Assembly: GCF_965638725.1 (NCBI RefSeq)
Contig: NC_134949.1
Coordinates: 39,584,151-39,648,150 of the forward strand
Direction of reading: 5' to 3'
DNA: 64,000 nucleotides
From: Aptenodytes patagonicus
Lineage: Eukaryota > Chordata > Aves > Sphenisciformes > Spheniscidae
Shown: piece by piece, positions 1 through 10,983 of the stretch
Position numbering within the stretch: the first letter of the stretch is position 1
Layout: every line of letters begins with the position of its first letter
The notes under the pieces: generated by a model
The model's input: the letters and a program-made list of their open reading frames with translations, nothing else
The model's database searches: none
What the model was told of the DNA's origin: nothing
Translations under genes and position numbers: made by a program

Positions 1-1788
1 GATGCTCCAGTCCCTTAATTATCTCTGCGGCCCTCCACCAGTGCCACATATCCGCCACACTCAGAATTTTTTCACTCTATGCCTTAGACAAACTTCATAA
101 AAATTTTAAGGCATTAAGTAAAGCAGAAATCAGACTCAAACCTAGATGAAGAAGACAAACCAAACAAAAAAAACCCAAAACCAAACCAAACCCAATTACA
201 TTTCCTCTGGGCATTTGCATCTCTCTGCACTTTATGAGTAACATCTTTTGAGTAAGCCTCAAATGTGAATTCCTATAAAACATACTGTTAATCTCCTCTC
301 ATCTTCAAGAAATGGCACAGGCTGGTTCAAGTGGTGGATCTCCCTGTGCTACTGGCCTGGTTCTGTGTTTTCATTTGGTGACAGATGGCTGACGATTGTC
401 TGTCAAGCTAGTTTTACTTCAGCGATCTGATAGGAAGGTCTCAGCACATTCAGTTTATTCAGAGACAGATTACAGAGTATACTCAGGGTCCAGTTTGAAA
501 TCACCAAGGTACTAAAACTAAAATTTTCCCTCTGTGCACAGAAAATAGACAAGAGTTTAAGTTTTCAAAGTAGTAGTAATTTTTATGGCCAACGATTAGC
601 TATCTTGAAAGAATGCTCCGCACTCCCTGAATATCTTCAAATGTCTCCAGCTATATAATTAAAATTAGTAATCACTTCGTGGCTAGACAAGGAGCTGAAT
701 TTGACATAAAACCTTTATGTATATAGCCTTTACCAGTCACATTCTTGTAGTCTGATGGGTAGACCACTATTTGAGAAAAAAGAAAGAGATATGAAAAAGT
801 GTTTGAGCATATTCACATCATTCCCATCAACCAGTCAAGTGATCTCACTTAACGACAGTGATTCAGTCCCCAAACTCTTTAGAAAACATTGGTCTGCTAC
901 CACCAAGCTCACACTAGGAAATCCCTGTACAGCGGTATTACTGCAGAGTGTACAGATGTGCTCAGCAATAACAGACAGCTCAGCTTGCCCACGTAGGCAG
1001 GCAGCTATTCCAAACTCTTCGCTTTCTCTCGTGACATAGAGGAGTGTTCCAGAGTCTGTGACCTGCTTTCTTCTGTAATTTCATCATGGCTTTATAAAAA
1101 GGTTGTACTAAAATTATGAAAGGAAAAAGCAAACCGGATGGAAACATGGGCCCGGTTCTGGGGGAGGAGGATGCCCGCAGCTGCTAGGCTGGTAGAAGTG
1201 GGTCAGTTTGCATGGCACCACTCTTATACTGAAAAGCTTCTCTCTCCTTCTACCTTTGTGCACCATTTTTCAGTTTTCTCTCTCCCCCTGAGTTTTTTTA
1301 CCCTTCTTGCTCGCTTCTCTTTTCAAATCTAATTTTTAAAGGTTTTTCCCCTCTGTTTTCTTAACCCAGGGCATCTTGGCAATGCCAACACAGGGTGCCT
1401 GTACAGCTCTATGAGTAACATCTGCTGGGAGCTGGGCTAGAAGATTGTGAAGCTGCAGAAACTACAGCGTCCATCCCGGAAAGATTTCTTGGTGTTGGAA
1501 AAAGAAAGTTTTTTAAGACATGAATTGAGCAGACCGCTCAGAGGTGGCTATGCCACTGATGTAAAGTCCTGTGAGAAACAAATTTTGAAATGTAATTTAA
1601 AATAGTAATGAAATAGAATTTCTGGACAATATTCAGAAACTACAGTGATAAGTTAGGACATACAGAGGTATAAGTGACCTAACCAGATGCTGGTGAACGA
1701 TACCGGCATTGAATCTTTCAGCTGGCATGGCCATGTTAACGGCAGGCAGCAAAACAAACTACATTAAGAAAAATTATTATAGTTGATC

Positions 1789-2015
1789 TTTATTGGCAAG
1801 AATAGTCTTTCATTTAAAAAAGAAAAAAACTATGTAGGAAATGTTTGCTTGCAGTGTATTTCCATAGTTGGACTGACTGCCGCAGAATGGCTGCGACCTT
1901 CACTCTCCAACGGTAGCGCCAGAGAATAAAAGCGAGGGAAGCAACAGCGCAGTAGGCAACAAGATGATGTTCCAGAACATTTTTCCATTGGAGGTGCCAT
2001 TCTCCCTCCAGTGAA
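1789..2015 (-). other. Candidate terminal exon or gene relic with hydrophobic tail
   Basis: On the minus strand an open frame from a possible acceptor (AAG just before 2,015) encodes about 37 residues. It begins HWRENGTSNGK and continues with a strongly hydrophobic run rich in Leu and Ile, then ends at TGA (1,900-1,902). An ATG at 1,978-1,980 opens the hydrophobic part, and an AATAAA lies about 105 bases past the stop (1,789-1,794). A sequon (NGT) followed by a hydrophobic end resembles the C-terminus of a GPI-anchored or single-pass surface protein. The ATG-started part could equally be a signal peptide. The polypyrimidine tract before the acceptor is poor, the other two frames are also fairly open, and I recognise no gene. 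It may be chance or a relic. Confidence 0.2.
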
Positions 2016-3248
2016 CTTAAACCTATTGGTAATAAAGGTGCTTCCCTCAGTTACGTTTCCCTTGGAAGTAGTCCTCAAGCCCTGAGAAGTCTGTGACCTT
2101 CAGTCAGAGATTGCTGCCATGGTGCCGTCTCCCAGCTTCCGTTCAGCAACCCCTTCATGTGTCCGGCCTTCTCCACTTCCCACCATGTATCTGCCTTCTT
2201 TGTGAAGTGGTGCTTTCAATGAATTGCATCAGTAGGGGCATTTTTCGTGGAAAATTTACTTATTTAATTATCAGATATGATCACATCTGGCACTTTTTTT
2301 GCTAGAGAAGATATAGGAGCTGAATAATAAACTACTCATGAGAGGTTCATTTTCCAAAGCATGTGAAATCCTGTGGCACAGGCCACACAAATGAGCACTA
2401 GAGAAGTACCTGAGCGTGGTGTCAAAACTGGGTTTCTTGTTGGCAGTATTTATAAAAAAGAGATTGTATTGTAAAGACTCCTAAAAGTTACAGAAAAATA
2501 AAATATCACAAAATATAAGTAGCACTTAGAGAGAAAGAACAGATGCCACATGTCAAAATATGCACTGAGATTTTTCACTTCAGGGAAATTTTGAGGGTTT
2601 TTTCCAATTAAAACAATGGGGAAACTTTGTGCTACCATCTGAAAGATAGCATTGCTTGTTGCAGTGAATATAATTAAATCTAATTCAGCAGATATTAATG
2701 ATGATAGTGGTTAGATCTAGAAACCAAGGAGATAATTAAGTTCACATTTCCTGTATTATCTGTAATTTATTTTAGAAATTTAGGAAAAAGTAAAATACTG
2801 GTTATATCTGACTTTGGATAGCTTGCTTGTCTGAAGTTTCACTCTTTAGCCTATTTTTAGGCTTTACTCTTTACTTAGTCTGTAGCACAATACGTAAAAA
2901 CATGCATAATGTTTTAAATTATGGAAGAGATGTTTTAACAAACACCTTCTTTAAGAGCTTCTTAAACAAATCAGAAATATTCCATCTCTTAATATTTGTA
3001 GATTTAGTAAAGTTTTTAGGGAATCCTTATGTGCAAAATTACAAATAGAGACCTGAGCATTGACTTTACAACTCCCATACATCAGATTAATTTTGTAACT
3101 GTGACAGAAGTTTAAATCATCTAATATGCCTGTAGGAGTGAAGTGAAACTAATTAGAAAGTTGATGATGTTCTCCGTATGAAAATAGCTACTTTTCATTT
3201 TTTAAAACAAAGACCCATAGTTTCCAGTGAACAACCAATGAAAACTTT

Positions 3249-3269
3249 GTTGTTGTTGTTGTTGTTGTT
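3249..3269. repeat. (GTT)7 microsatellite
   Basis: Seven uninterrupted GTT units in AT-rich intergenic DNA. Confidence 0.9.
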
Positions 3270-5220
3270 TACAATTTAATATCAGTACTGGGCTTTCCAA
3301 TTTTTGAGTTTCCAGGAGAAAATCAACACTTACGTAGAAAAGCAGCAAAAACATTAATTTCTTCACAAAACCCATTTTCTACCAGCAGGGGAAAAAAAAT
3401 CCAATGCAAAAAGGCTTCCAGTCTTAATCAAAGCTTCAGAGCTACCATTTGCTACAAAAAAAGGAAAAAAAAATTCATTTGCCATCATTCTTCTGGTTAT
3501 TTGTATTTGTTACATCAGCAGAAAGAGGTTAAATCTATAACCCTCTGTATGGGCTGGGAAAATCACGTGGCAGCCTTGATTTTAATGACTTTTTCCCATC
3601 TCTAATAAAAACTTTCAGTACTTGTACCCATTTGGGAAGATGCTTTTATCAGTCTCACTGCAAACTTTAGTGAATTGTGACCCAATACCAGACACCAGAT
3701 AAGATCTTCAGGGGTTGTCAAATGCTTCTTCACATTTCCAGGTTTAGATTAGATTATTTGAAAGCAAATTTTTCCACATGAGAATTCCTTTCCATGGGAA
3801 GGAGCATTTTTCTAGCAGATTTCCCTTCATTCAGCTTAGCAGTTCCATAAAAATCAGAAGATTTGTTGCCTTGATATTCGGCCAAGCTGTTTCAAAACTT
3901 GCAGGCAAGCCCTGAAAAGTATCCCAGGTCTGAAATGTTTGCCTAAACCTCTGAACATACTGAGGTTTATTTTTACTAATCTGTCACTTCTGAAAAACAA
4001 GCATTTTATTTATCACATTTGCCTGTAACCACACAGCAAGAACAGGAGATAATTTATCAATCTGCAACCTCTCTCTTATCTCGGTTCTGATAATGAGGTT
4101 ACGGCATAAACCTAACCCTCCCAGCCAAAACTTCATACTGCAGCCCTAAGAAATTCTCTGTTTTACTTTTCAGAAGTGTAGAAAAGATGAGTTGCTCCCT
4201 TCTTCCTATTTTCAGAGAAACCTCACATGTTCGTCTCACCTAAAACACATTCATTATTATTTATTCATTTCCAATGTCACTGGGTCACCAACATAAACTG
4301 AAGTTCATAACTGCAAGTAGTGTAAAAAGTACCAATGGAAAACAGTTAAGAAATGAAAAACGAAATCTAAATTTACATTCTTACTGCCAAAAGGTTTCCA
4401 AAGTAAAATGGCATAAACAAAGCTGCTTGTTTCTGGTTCTTTCTCTTGCCAGTAGCTTGACCCATGAGCAACATAACACCCTGAAGTCCACGCCTGGGAT
4501 TTGTCACCCCTAACCATAGACCACTGGAGGCTGGATGTCTGAGTCTGTATGTGCTCATCACCCGGGGCTGATGGAGGGGACCGGGCCCTCAGAGGACACC
4601 TCCCCTCATCTGCCTAACATCCTTGCTGCTGACGGAGCTAGAGACAGGCTCTGCGGGGACTTGTGGGCAGCACCTCAGAATTTGCTAGCTAGTTTTCTGG
4701 CACCAAAGCTAGGGCAGATGACTCATACAAGGCTATTATCAAAATGAGGAAAATTTGTGGTGTTTTACCAATTTGCAGGATCAGAGTCTTGGTCACTGAC
4801 TTGTTTTGTGTTCCCAGTCACTGCCCAGAAGTCTTTGTCATGTAACTGAATCATTGACAGTTTAAAAATGAGAGCACGAAGCCAAGGTTGAGCAGCTCCC
4901 TGTTTTGAAGGCTTCAACCTCACATGTCAAGTTAAACCAGACATTTCATGTGCAAGTAACTGTCTTGCATTTTCTGAGACACACATGGGTCCCGTCAAAC
5001 CAAGATGCTTTCCTAAACTTAATGAAACCTCTGTTACATGCAGGAACAATGATCACTGTGTTGAAGTTGACAAGTTGATGCCTACAAAATAATCATATTG
5101 TTTGCCAAATGCTATGCTTGACAAACAAGTATTCTCCATTTTTGAGTTACCAGAGTAAAAATGAGCATCAGAGTTGATAGACCCTATATCTGGATTTATC
5201 TACCTAAAATCTCAGTTATC

Positions 5221-5234
5221 TTTTTTTTTTTTTT
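5221..5234. repeat. Poly-T run (14)
   Basis: Fourteen consecutive T. No retroposon body is recognisable next to it, so it is treated as simple low-complexity sequence. Confidence 0.8.
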
Positions 5235-8200
5235 GGTGATAAAATACGAAAAAAAGAGAATCTGAATTTTCTTCTGCTGTTCAAGACTGGCAGGAGTCAC
5301 ATTATAAAGGATAACTACTAAAGGAGAAAGGTTGGTCAAACCAGAAATTTTGGAGACATATTTGATAAGAAGTATTAACCTAAGACAAAGCCTGGATAGT
5401 TTTAGACCAACAACAACAAAAAAAAAAGTCATTGCAATGACAAGCAGTGTCTAATCTTTATTTTGGAACTTCTGCTTCCCAAATAAGTGTCAATACATTG
5501 GACTTTCTGGAACAAACCTTTCATCGGAGCAGTCCAATTCGTCACTTCCATCTTAACATCTGTGTTGAAATCTTTCATCTTTTCTTTGTAATATAGTTAA
5601 CTCAATACATGCACATATTACAAGCCTGATCTTTGAAGTCAATAGGAGTTTTCTTTCTATCTTCTGTGGAGCAGGACTAGATACATGATGAGCTAATCCA
5701 CTGGGGAGCCCTTATACACCAAGGCCTAATGCAAAAGACAAATCAGAAAGTCAGTCTTCACGATTGCACAGCTTTCAGACTTTACCATAGATAACATGGT
5801 TGCCCCATTCCTTTCACAGTTTAATGAACATCATCACCACTCCTTAAATGTCCTGTAGGAGTTGGAAGCGACCCTCTTTTGGAAAACTATAGGACAAAAT
5901 AAACTTTAAATCAGTGCAATTTTGCAGGTTTTGGAAAACAATTATATTTTGCATTCAGTCATTTGAAACTAGGACTACAATTTCCATTGAAGAACCTTAC
6001 TGGTTCTTGCAGAAACAGCCATACCGCAGTTTCAAGTCAGCTAGTCAAAGACATTTTTCAGTCTGTTTTTTCAAAATATTTCAATTCATGTTGCCCTGAG
6101 CAAAACAGAAAATGTTTTTAGTTTAGAAGATTTGCCCTTTCTCTTTATTCAATCCTAGAGAAGAAAAATGGCCTGATCTTGGAAATATTTAATGCTGTGC
6201 CTTAATCCTTCATACTCAAAAAATGTTTATATTTGGGTCTCGTGAGTTAATTTGCTGAAGATAAATGGGCAGTTCTTCTCAAAATAATTTGTTTTTATTT
6301 CTCCTTAGAGGAGGAAAGATGTAGGAATATCTTCTTTTCTAAACCATTCATCAGTGAATTCCAGATTAAGTTATAGTAATTGATATCTGTGAATTTGGCC
6401 AGGGATTTTGAATTTAAAGGTTAAACAGAGAGAGTGATTTCCTAGACTTCAGAAGAAATCTTTTCACTTACATAGTTGTTTAACACTTTTGCTAGTGGTG
6501 AAGTTCATATAGTTCATCTGATAAGGTCTGCAGCTACGTGTTAACCAAGAAAAAGGTGTCAAAAATGGATATGTGTTAAGAAGCATGTGTGGGCCCAGAA
6601 ATGCCGTCAGCCTTAGCATAGTTTGTAATTTGTAATTTACCTCACCCAAATAAGACTTCCTAACAAATTCTTGAACAGCATAGAATCCTGGTCTGGATCC
6701 CCTGAGAGGTTGCATTACTTTCCATCCTAAATATGTTATTTTATGTAACATGTCACTGGGTAGTGGACAGCCAGAAATACTCTGGGTCCCACAGAACTGC
6801 ATTGTAGGTTTTCCTTCTTTCCATGGTCATTACCTTCTTCCTGGCAGCATCATTCATAAGCATGAGATTGACTGTAACGTCTCTGCCAATCCTGCTTCAC
6901 ACTAGCAGGCCAGTTCTGCTCCAGATTACACCAATTTTACAAACATCCCTTGGGTACTGATGATGGCTGTGAGTGAAAAGATTATCAGGCATTTACTGTT
7001 GTTCAATGCAGCCCATACCTTCTTCAAAGCAGCTAATTGTGCTTTAAAGCACAGGCTGACATAATCACATGCCGCCGGTTTACCATCAGGATAGCTCCGG
7101 CTCTTTGCATTGTCTAGAGTATATACTTCCAGCAGCAAATTGGAAATATCAACCCTCTATTATTCTAGGTCACTTAAGGAGTATATATTCAGACATCGAC
7201 TATGTAAATCTCATAACTGAGTAACACTCCACGCAATGTATTTAAGAGACGTTTCTTAAACTGTCACCAATACTTACTCAGCAGGATGTGGAAAATTCTG
7301 TTCATGCCTTGGGTTCCTCTGTCTTCACAATATGAAGTTTCAGACGTAGTTTAAATGTTTTATAATTATCTTTGTAGAAAAAAAAGTGCCTGTTCTGGTC
7401 ACCTCATGTAAGCGAAGGGGAGGAAGAACTAACAAAACACAAATTTGGCAGTAGGCAGCTCTGACGATTTTTGCTCGGGAAGAGGTCCTCCAGCCTCTAC
7501 AATGGAGGTGTCCTCAATGAAGGATATGGAGCAGGTGCCTCCCCTAATAGTGCTAGGTTGAGGACCTCTGGGAATTACAAATAGTCCATGACTTGGAGGC
7601 AGGGTGAGGAAAGGAAAATAGGGCAACGGAAATCAGAATTGCGTGAACAACGGAGTTTCTCTTTGGTGACCCAACCGAAAAATTAAACCAAAAAAAATTA
7701 ATTTTGGGTCAGCCCAAAGCACTTGTCCAACTCAAAATGAAACAGCTCATTTTGCTTTCAAATCTCTTTTCAACCTTTGAAAGAAATGTACATAAAATCC
7801 TAAACCAAAACACTATTTTGATGCGTAAAACTGAAATATTTTATTTAGAAAATGTCAGAACGAAACATTTCAGCATGATTTTCCTTTTTTGAGCTGTAAC
7901 TATTGACTGAATTGAAACCCAGCTTGCCTGTCTGAAACGACATCTTTATTTTCTTTTGGTCAGTAATTGTCCCAGACATTTCCCCTGGTTGTAAGGGAAA
8001 CCTCCTCTGACTTCTACTTCCTTTGTCTGTTCAAAACTGACCATCACCCACCATCCTTCACACACCCACAAGTCACATATGCCCTGCAAGAAAACCTATG
8101 AAGGAAATACTGCAAAATTTGCTGTGTGGCATTTCCAGGGCTCCAGCTCATGAGGTTTCCATGTTAGAGTCTTTCAGCTAGTGGTTTTCAGGGTTGGAGA

Positions 8201-10205
8201 AGTTAATGAACAGTTGACTTCATTTTTACATTTTTGTGGACAAATGGGTTTTCGTCTGGGTTTAGCCCCAGTGTGGAAAGCTTGAGAGATTGATTTGACA
8301 TTTCTGGGTAGGGCAGCTCAACAAGGACAATGTGGAAGAGGCCTAAAGGAAGTAGAAGAAGGAAATAAGTTAATTTTCCGCTTATGAAGAGATTATATGA
8401 ACGAGGAACAGCATGTGTGGTTCATGGTCTAGTCTCTATTTATAATCAAGGAAGAAAACAGGTACTTTTAGGGCAAAGTTACGTTATCCTGTCCAAATCT
8501 TTATAAACCTCTAATGTAGATGAGATGAATGACACCTGGATAATTCCTATCACCCTCCATTGACTATAAAGGGAGCCTCATGTAGCTTGGGGATAGGCTG
8601 TGTCTGTCAAAGGTCAGTGAGATGAACTCCCCATTTGGTGCTTAACTTCCCTCCCTTTGCTGTCAGCCGTCACGAGTTCGAGTGATAAGAGAAAGGATGT
8701 TGGCCAACAGCTCTTGACAACATCATTGCTTATCCCACAAGAAAGAAAATAAATATCCTACTGAATATAGCAAAAGATTAAACTCCTAACACTGTAATGT
8801 GGTACCAAATCCTGGCTGGCTGTCACTGTTGGGTCACTTCTGCCTTGGCTGTGAACAGGCATGTAATTCATATGTTGTGAGATGCAAATGAGAGGAGCAA
8901 AGTAAACCATGTTGATTGCACCTAGTTTGACAGGTAACAGGCATCCATCACCCAGATGGATCGTATGCCAGTCTAGTATGTGAGTTCCCACAAGAAGGTG
9001 TTACAATTTCAGTTCACATAAACCTTGTTCTAATTAGGTATGGATGGACACTTTTATCTCGAAATCGCTCTGGTTCAGGAGCAACATGGGATAGTTTAAT
9101 CCCACTTCAGTGCCGTCTAGCTTCAACAGCTGATGTAAGACATGTTGAGACTAACTATTTTTGGGCTAACTTTAATTTCTCTTTGAATTTAATTGATGAA
9201 GCTACCAAGGTAGATCAAGGTAGATTTCCTGCCAACATTTTTCCCATATTACAGTATCTATTCATGGGCTGTCTTCTAGATATCTTTTTAGCAAGATTTT
9301 TTTCATATGAATGTCCCTGATATGCTGTGTTTGCAAAACTTCACCCTCCCTCACCTGCACTGCCACCCTGAGTCTTTTATTTGAGGACATACTTTTTTTT
9401 TCCCCAGATGTGGACAGGATGCTTGTTGCCCTGATAAAGAAATGGTAAAGCCTTGCTCAAGAAGTCTTCACCAGTTGCTGACAATCCACTATTATATATT
9501 TCCTCTGGCTTTCTCACTGTTTGGATGCTTTTCACCCCTTTAACCTTGGTCCAGCCACCAATGTCCCTAGCTGAACCAGAGCAACTCTTCTGTCTTTGCC
9601 CAGGGGACATTGCTGAAGGACCCGATAATGACGGATTAAACTGCTCTTCAGTGACTTTAGTTTTTTTCTGTCTGGGAGCTTGCACTGAGAGTAGGCACCA
9701 AGCACTTCTCTTCTGAAGTGCTCTCAAATCCCTGATGCTGCAGAGTGCCGTTTGTGCTCAGCGTGCCTATGGGGCAGTGAGAACGCAGCGCTCTGAGCTT
9801 TCGGTTAGCAACTGCTGCCTGACTGCTTGTCTCCATCTCATCTGACCCAGGGGGACAGTTTGGGACTTTTCACCAGCAGCTATTCAAGACGGGATCTTGT
9901 CTATGGGCGTACCGAGGCAGAATCAATGAACCAAACCAATGACTCTCAGGAGCGATGCTATTTTTCCTACCACCCCCCACAAGAAAGGCTGAACCACACG
10001 CTTCCCGCTAAGCCCTGGCCTGTGATAAGTTGAAATTTCAGCCTTATGGTGAAGAAGCATGTCCCCAGACCAAGCTTGCATCCTTTCTGGATACAAGATT
10101 ACAGCCACTGGCCCAGCAGCCCCACAGGCACAATACATGTCATCTCCCTTGCGTTTGAATAAAAGAGAAAAACTCTGTAAATGGTAATGTTTGAGGACCA
10201 AAATA

Positions 10206-10211
10206 TTTATT
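10206..10211 (-). terminator. IL22: IL22 poly(A) signal (AATAAA)
   Basis: TTTATT on the plus strand gives a canonical AATAAA on the minus strand, about 660 bases past the IL22 stop. It follows the cluster of AUUUA motifs. Cleavage would fall at about 10,180-10,195. Earlier weak variants cannot be excluded. Confidence 0.6.
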
Positions 10212-10780
10212 ATAATAAATTAAAGAGTAAGCATTTATAAAACAATCCATTTTCATATAAATATCACACAGCATTTTTAATTTTGTAGTTCACTTAAAAG
10301 CCTCTAGTACAGCTTCATAAATACATTTCCTTGGATATTTTTCAATTAATCTGTATAAATAAAAGTACTGTATAATTATTACTTTAAAATAAGTTACCAT
10401 TAAATATGAATGACAAAAATAATTTCTGAATTAGTCTGAAATACCAACTTTTCAGGTAAAGGTCAGAAGGGGGCAACATATGCAAGTGAGATTTGCAAGT
10501 AAAAGGCTCAAAACATCCTGGCTACATATCACTGCCTACCTTGACCAAAGCTGATTCACAGGTGTCAAATCTCAGCCTATGAAATACAAAAGCAGCTGCC
10601 TTATTCCAGTGGAGACGAGGAGGACAGGAGTGTGCCTTTGAAAATATTTAATGCCCTGTTTTGAAATGGAGCTGCAAACACTGTCCTGGAGTTTTCATTT
10701 TCAAAGAAGGCAGCAATATGCTTCCTGTCTGTGCCCACCTAGTTTGCTATTTTTGGCACAGGTAAAAAATATACTGCATT

Positions 10781-10790
10781 GGGGGGGGGG
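10781..10790. repeat. Poly-G run (10)
   Basis: Ten consecutive G on the plus strand, inside the IL22 3' UTR. Confidence 0.9.
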
Positions 10791-10869
10791 AGGTCCACAA
10801 TAGTTAATCAATTTGAGTTCCAGCAAGAGTTTTTCAGAGACATCTCCTCAAGCCTGATCTGAAATTCTT

Positions 10870-10983
10870 TTAGTTTTTCTTCTTGTTCCATCCCTTCTTT
10901 GGAGCATCAGTACAAGCATTTTCTATGTAGTCAAACAGTAAATCCAGTTCTCCAATGGCTTTAGTCTTTCCATTCTCTCCCAG
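10870..10983 (-). CDS. IL22: IL22 coding exon 5 (residues 161-197, stop)
   Basis: 114 bases including TAA. It encodes LGENGKTKAIGELDLLF, then DYIENAC (C184), and then a basic tail rich in Lys and Asn. Human IL-22 ends two residues after the corresponding NAC. Confidence 0.95.
   Translation of the reverse strand: MGENGKTKAIGELDLLFDYIENACTDAPKKGWNKKKN

Larger units (their letters stand above)
1..10189. other. Intergenic DNA downstream of IL22
   Basis: This stretch lies 3' of IL22, which is transcribed towards it. It is AT-rich with scattered short open frames, none longer than about 116 codons and none with a family I recognise. In other vertebrates IL26 and then IFNG lie in this direction. 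I looked on the minus strand for the conserved IL-10-family last-exon pattern (an Ala-Ile-x-Glu-Leu-Asp stretch after an acceptor) and did not find it, so IL26 probably lies beyond base 1. The only exon-like signal is the segment at 1,789-2,015, listed separately. Confidence 0.6.
10190..10869 (-). other. IL22: IL22 3' UTR with AU-rich elements
   Basis: The stretch runs from the IL22 stop codon to just past the first AATAAA on the minus strand. In the RNA sense it holds at least five AUUUA pentamers (plus-strand TAAAT at 10,216-10,220, 10,258-10,262, 10,318-10,322, 10,356-10,360 and 10,401-10,405) in a very AU-rich distal half. AUUUA clusters are the usual instability elements of cytokine mRNAs, bound by TTP/ZFP36-type proteins. 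A run of ten G on the plus strand (10,781-10,790) becomes C10 in the transcript. The 3' end is inferred from the poly(A) signal. Confidence 0.7.

Noticed and set aside
5221-5234. Poly-T as the tail of a processed pseudogene
   Set aside because: No exon-joined coding sequence or target duplication next to it.
9377-9727. 116-codon minus-strand frame overlapping an 87-codon plus-strand frame
   Set aside because: No domain, splice context or family recognised, and both strands are open, so a chance frame is likely.
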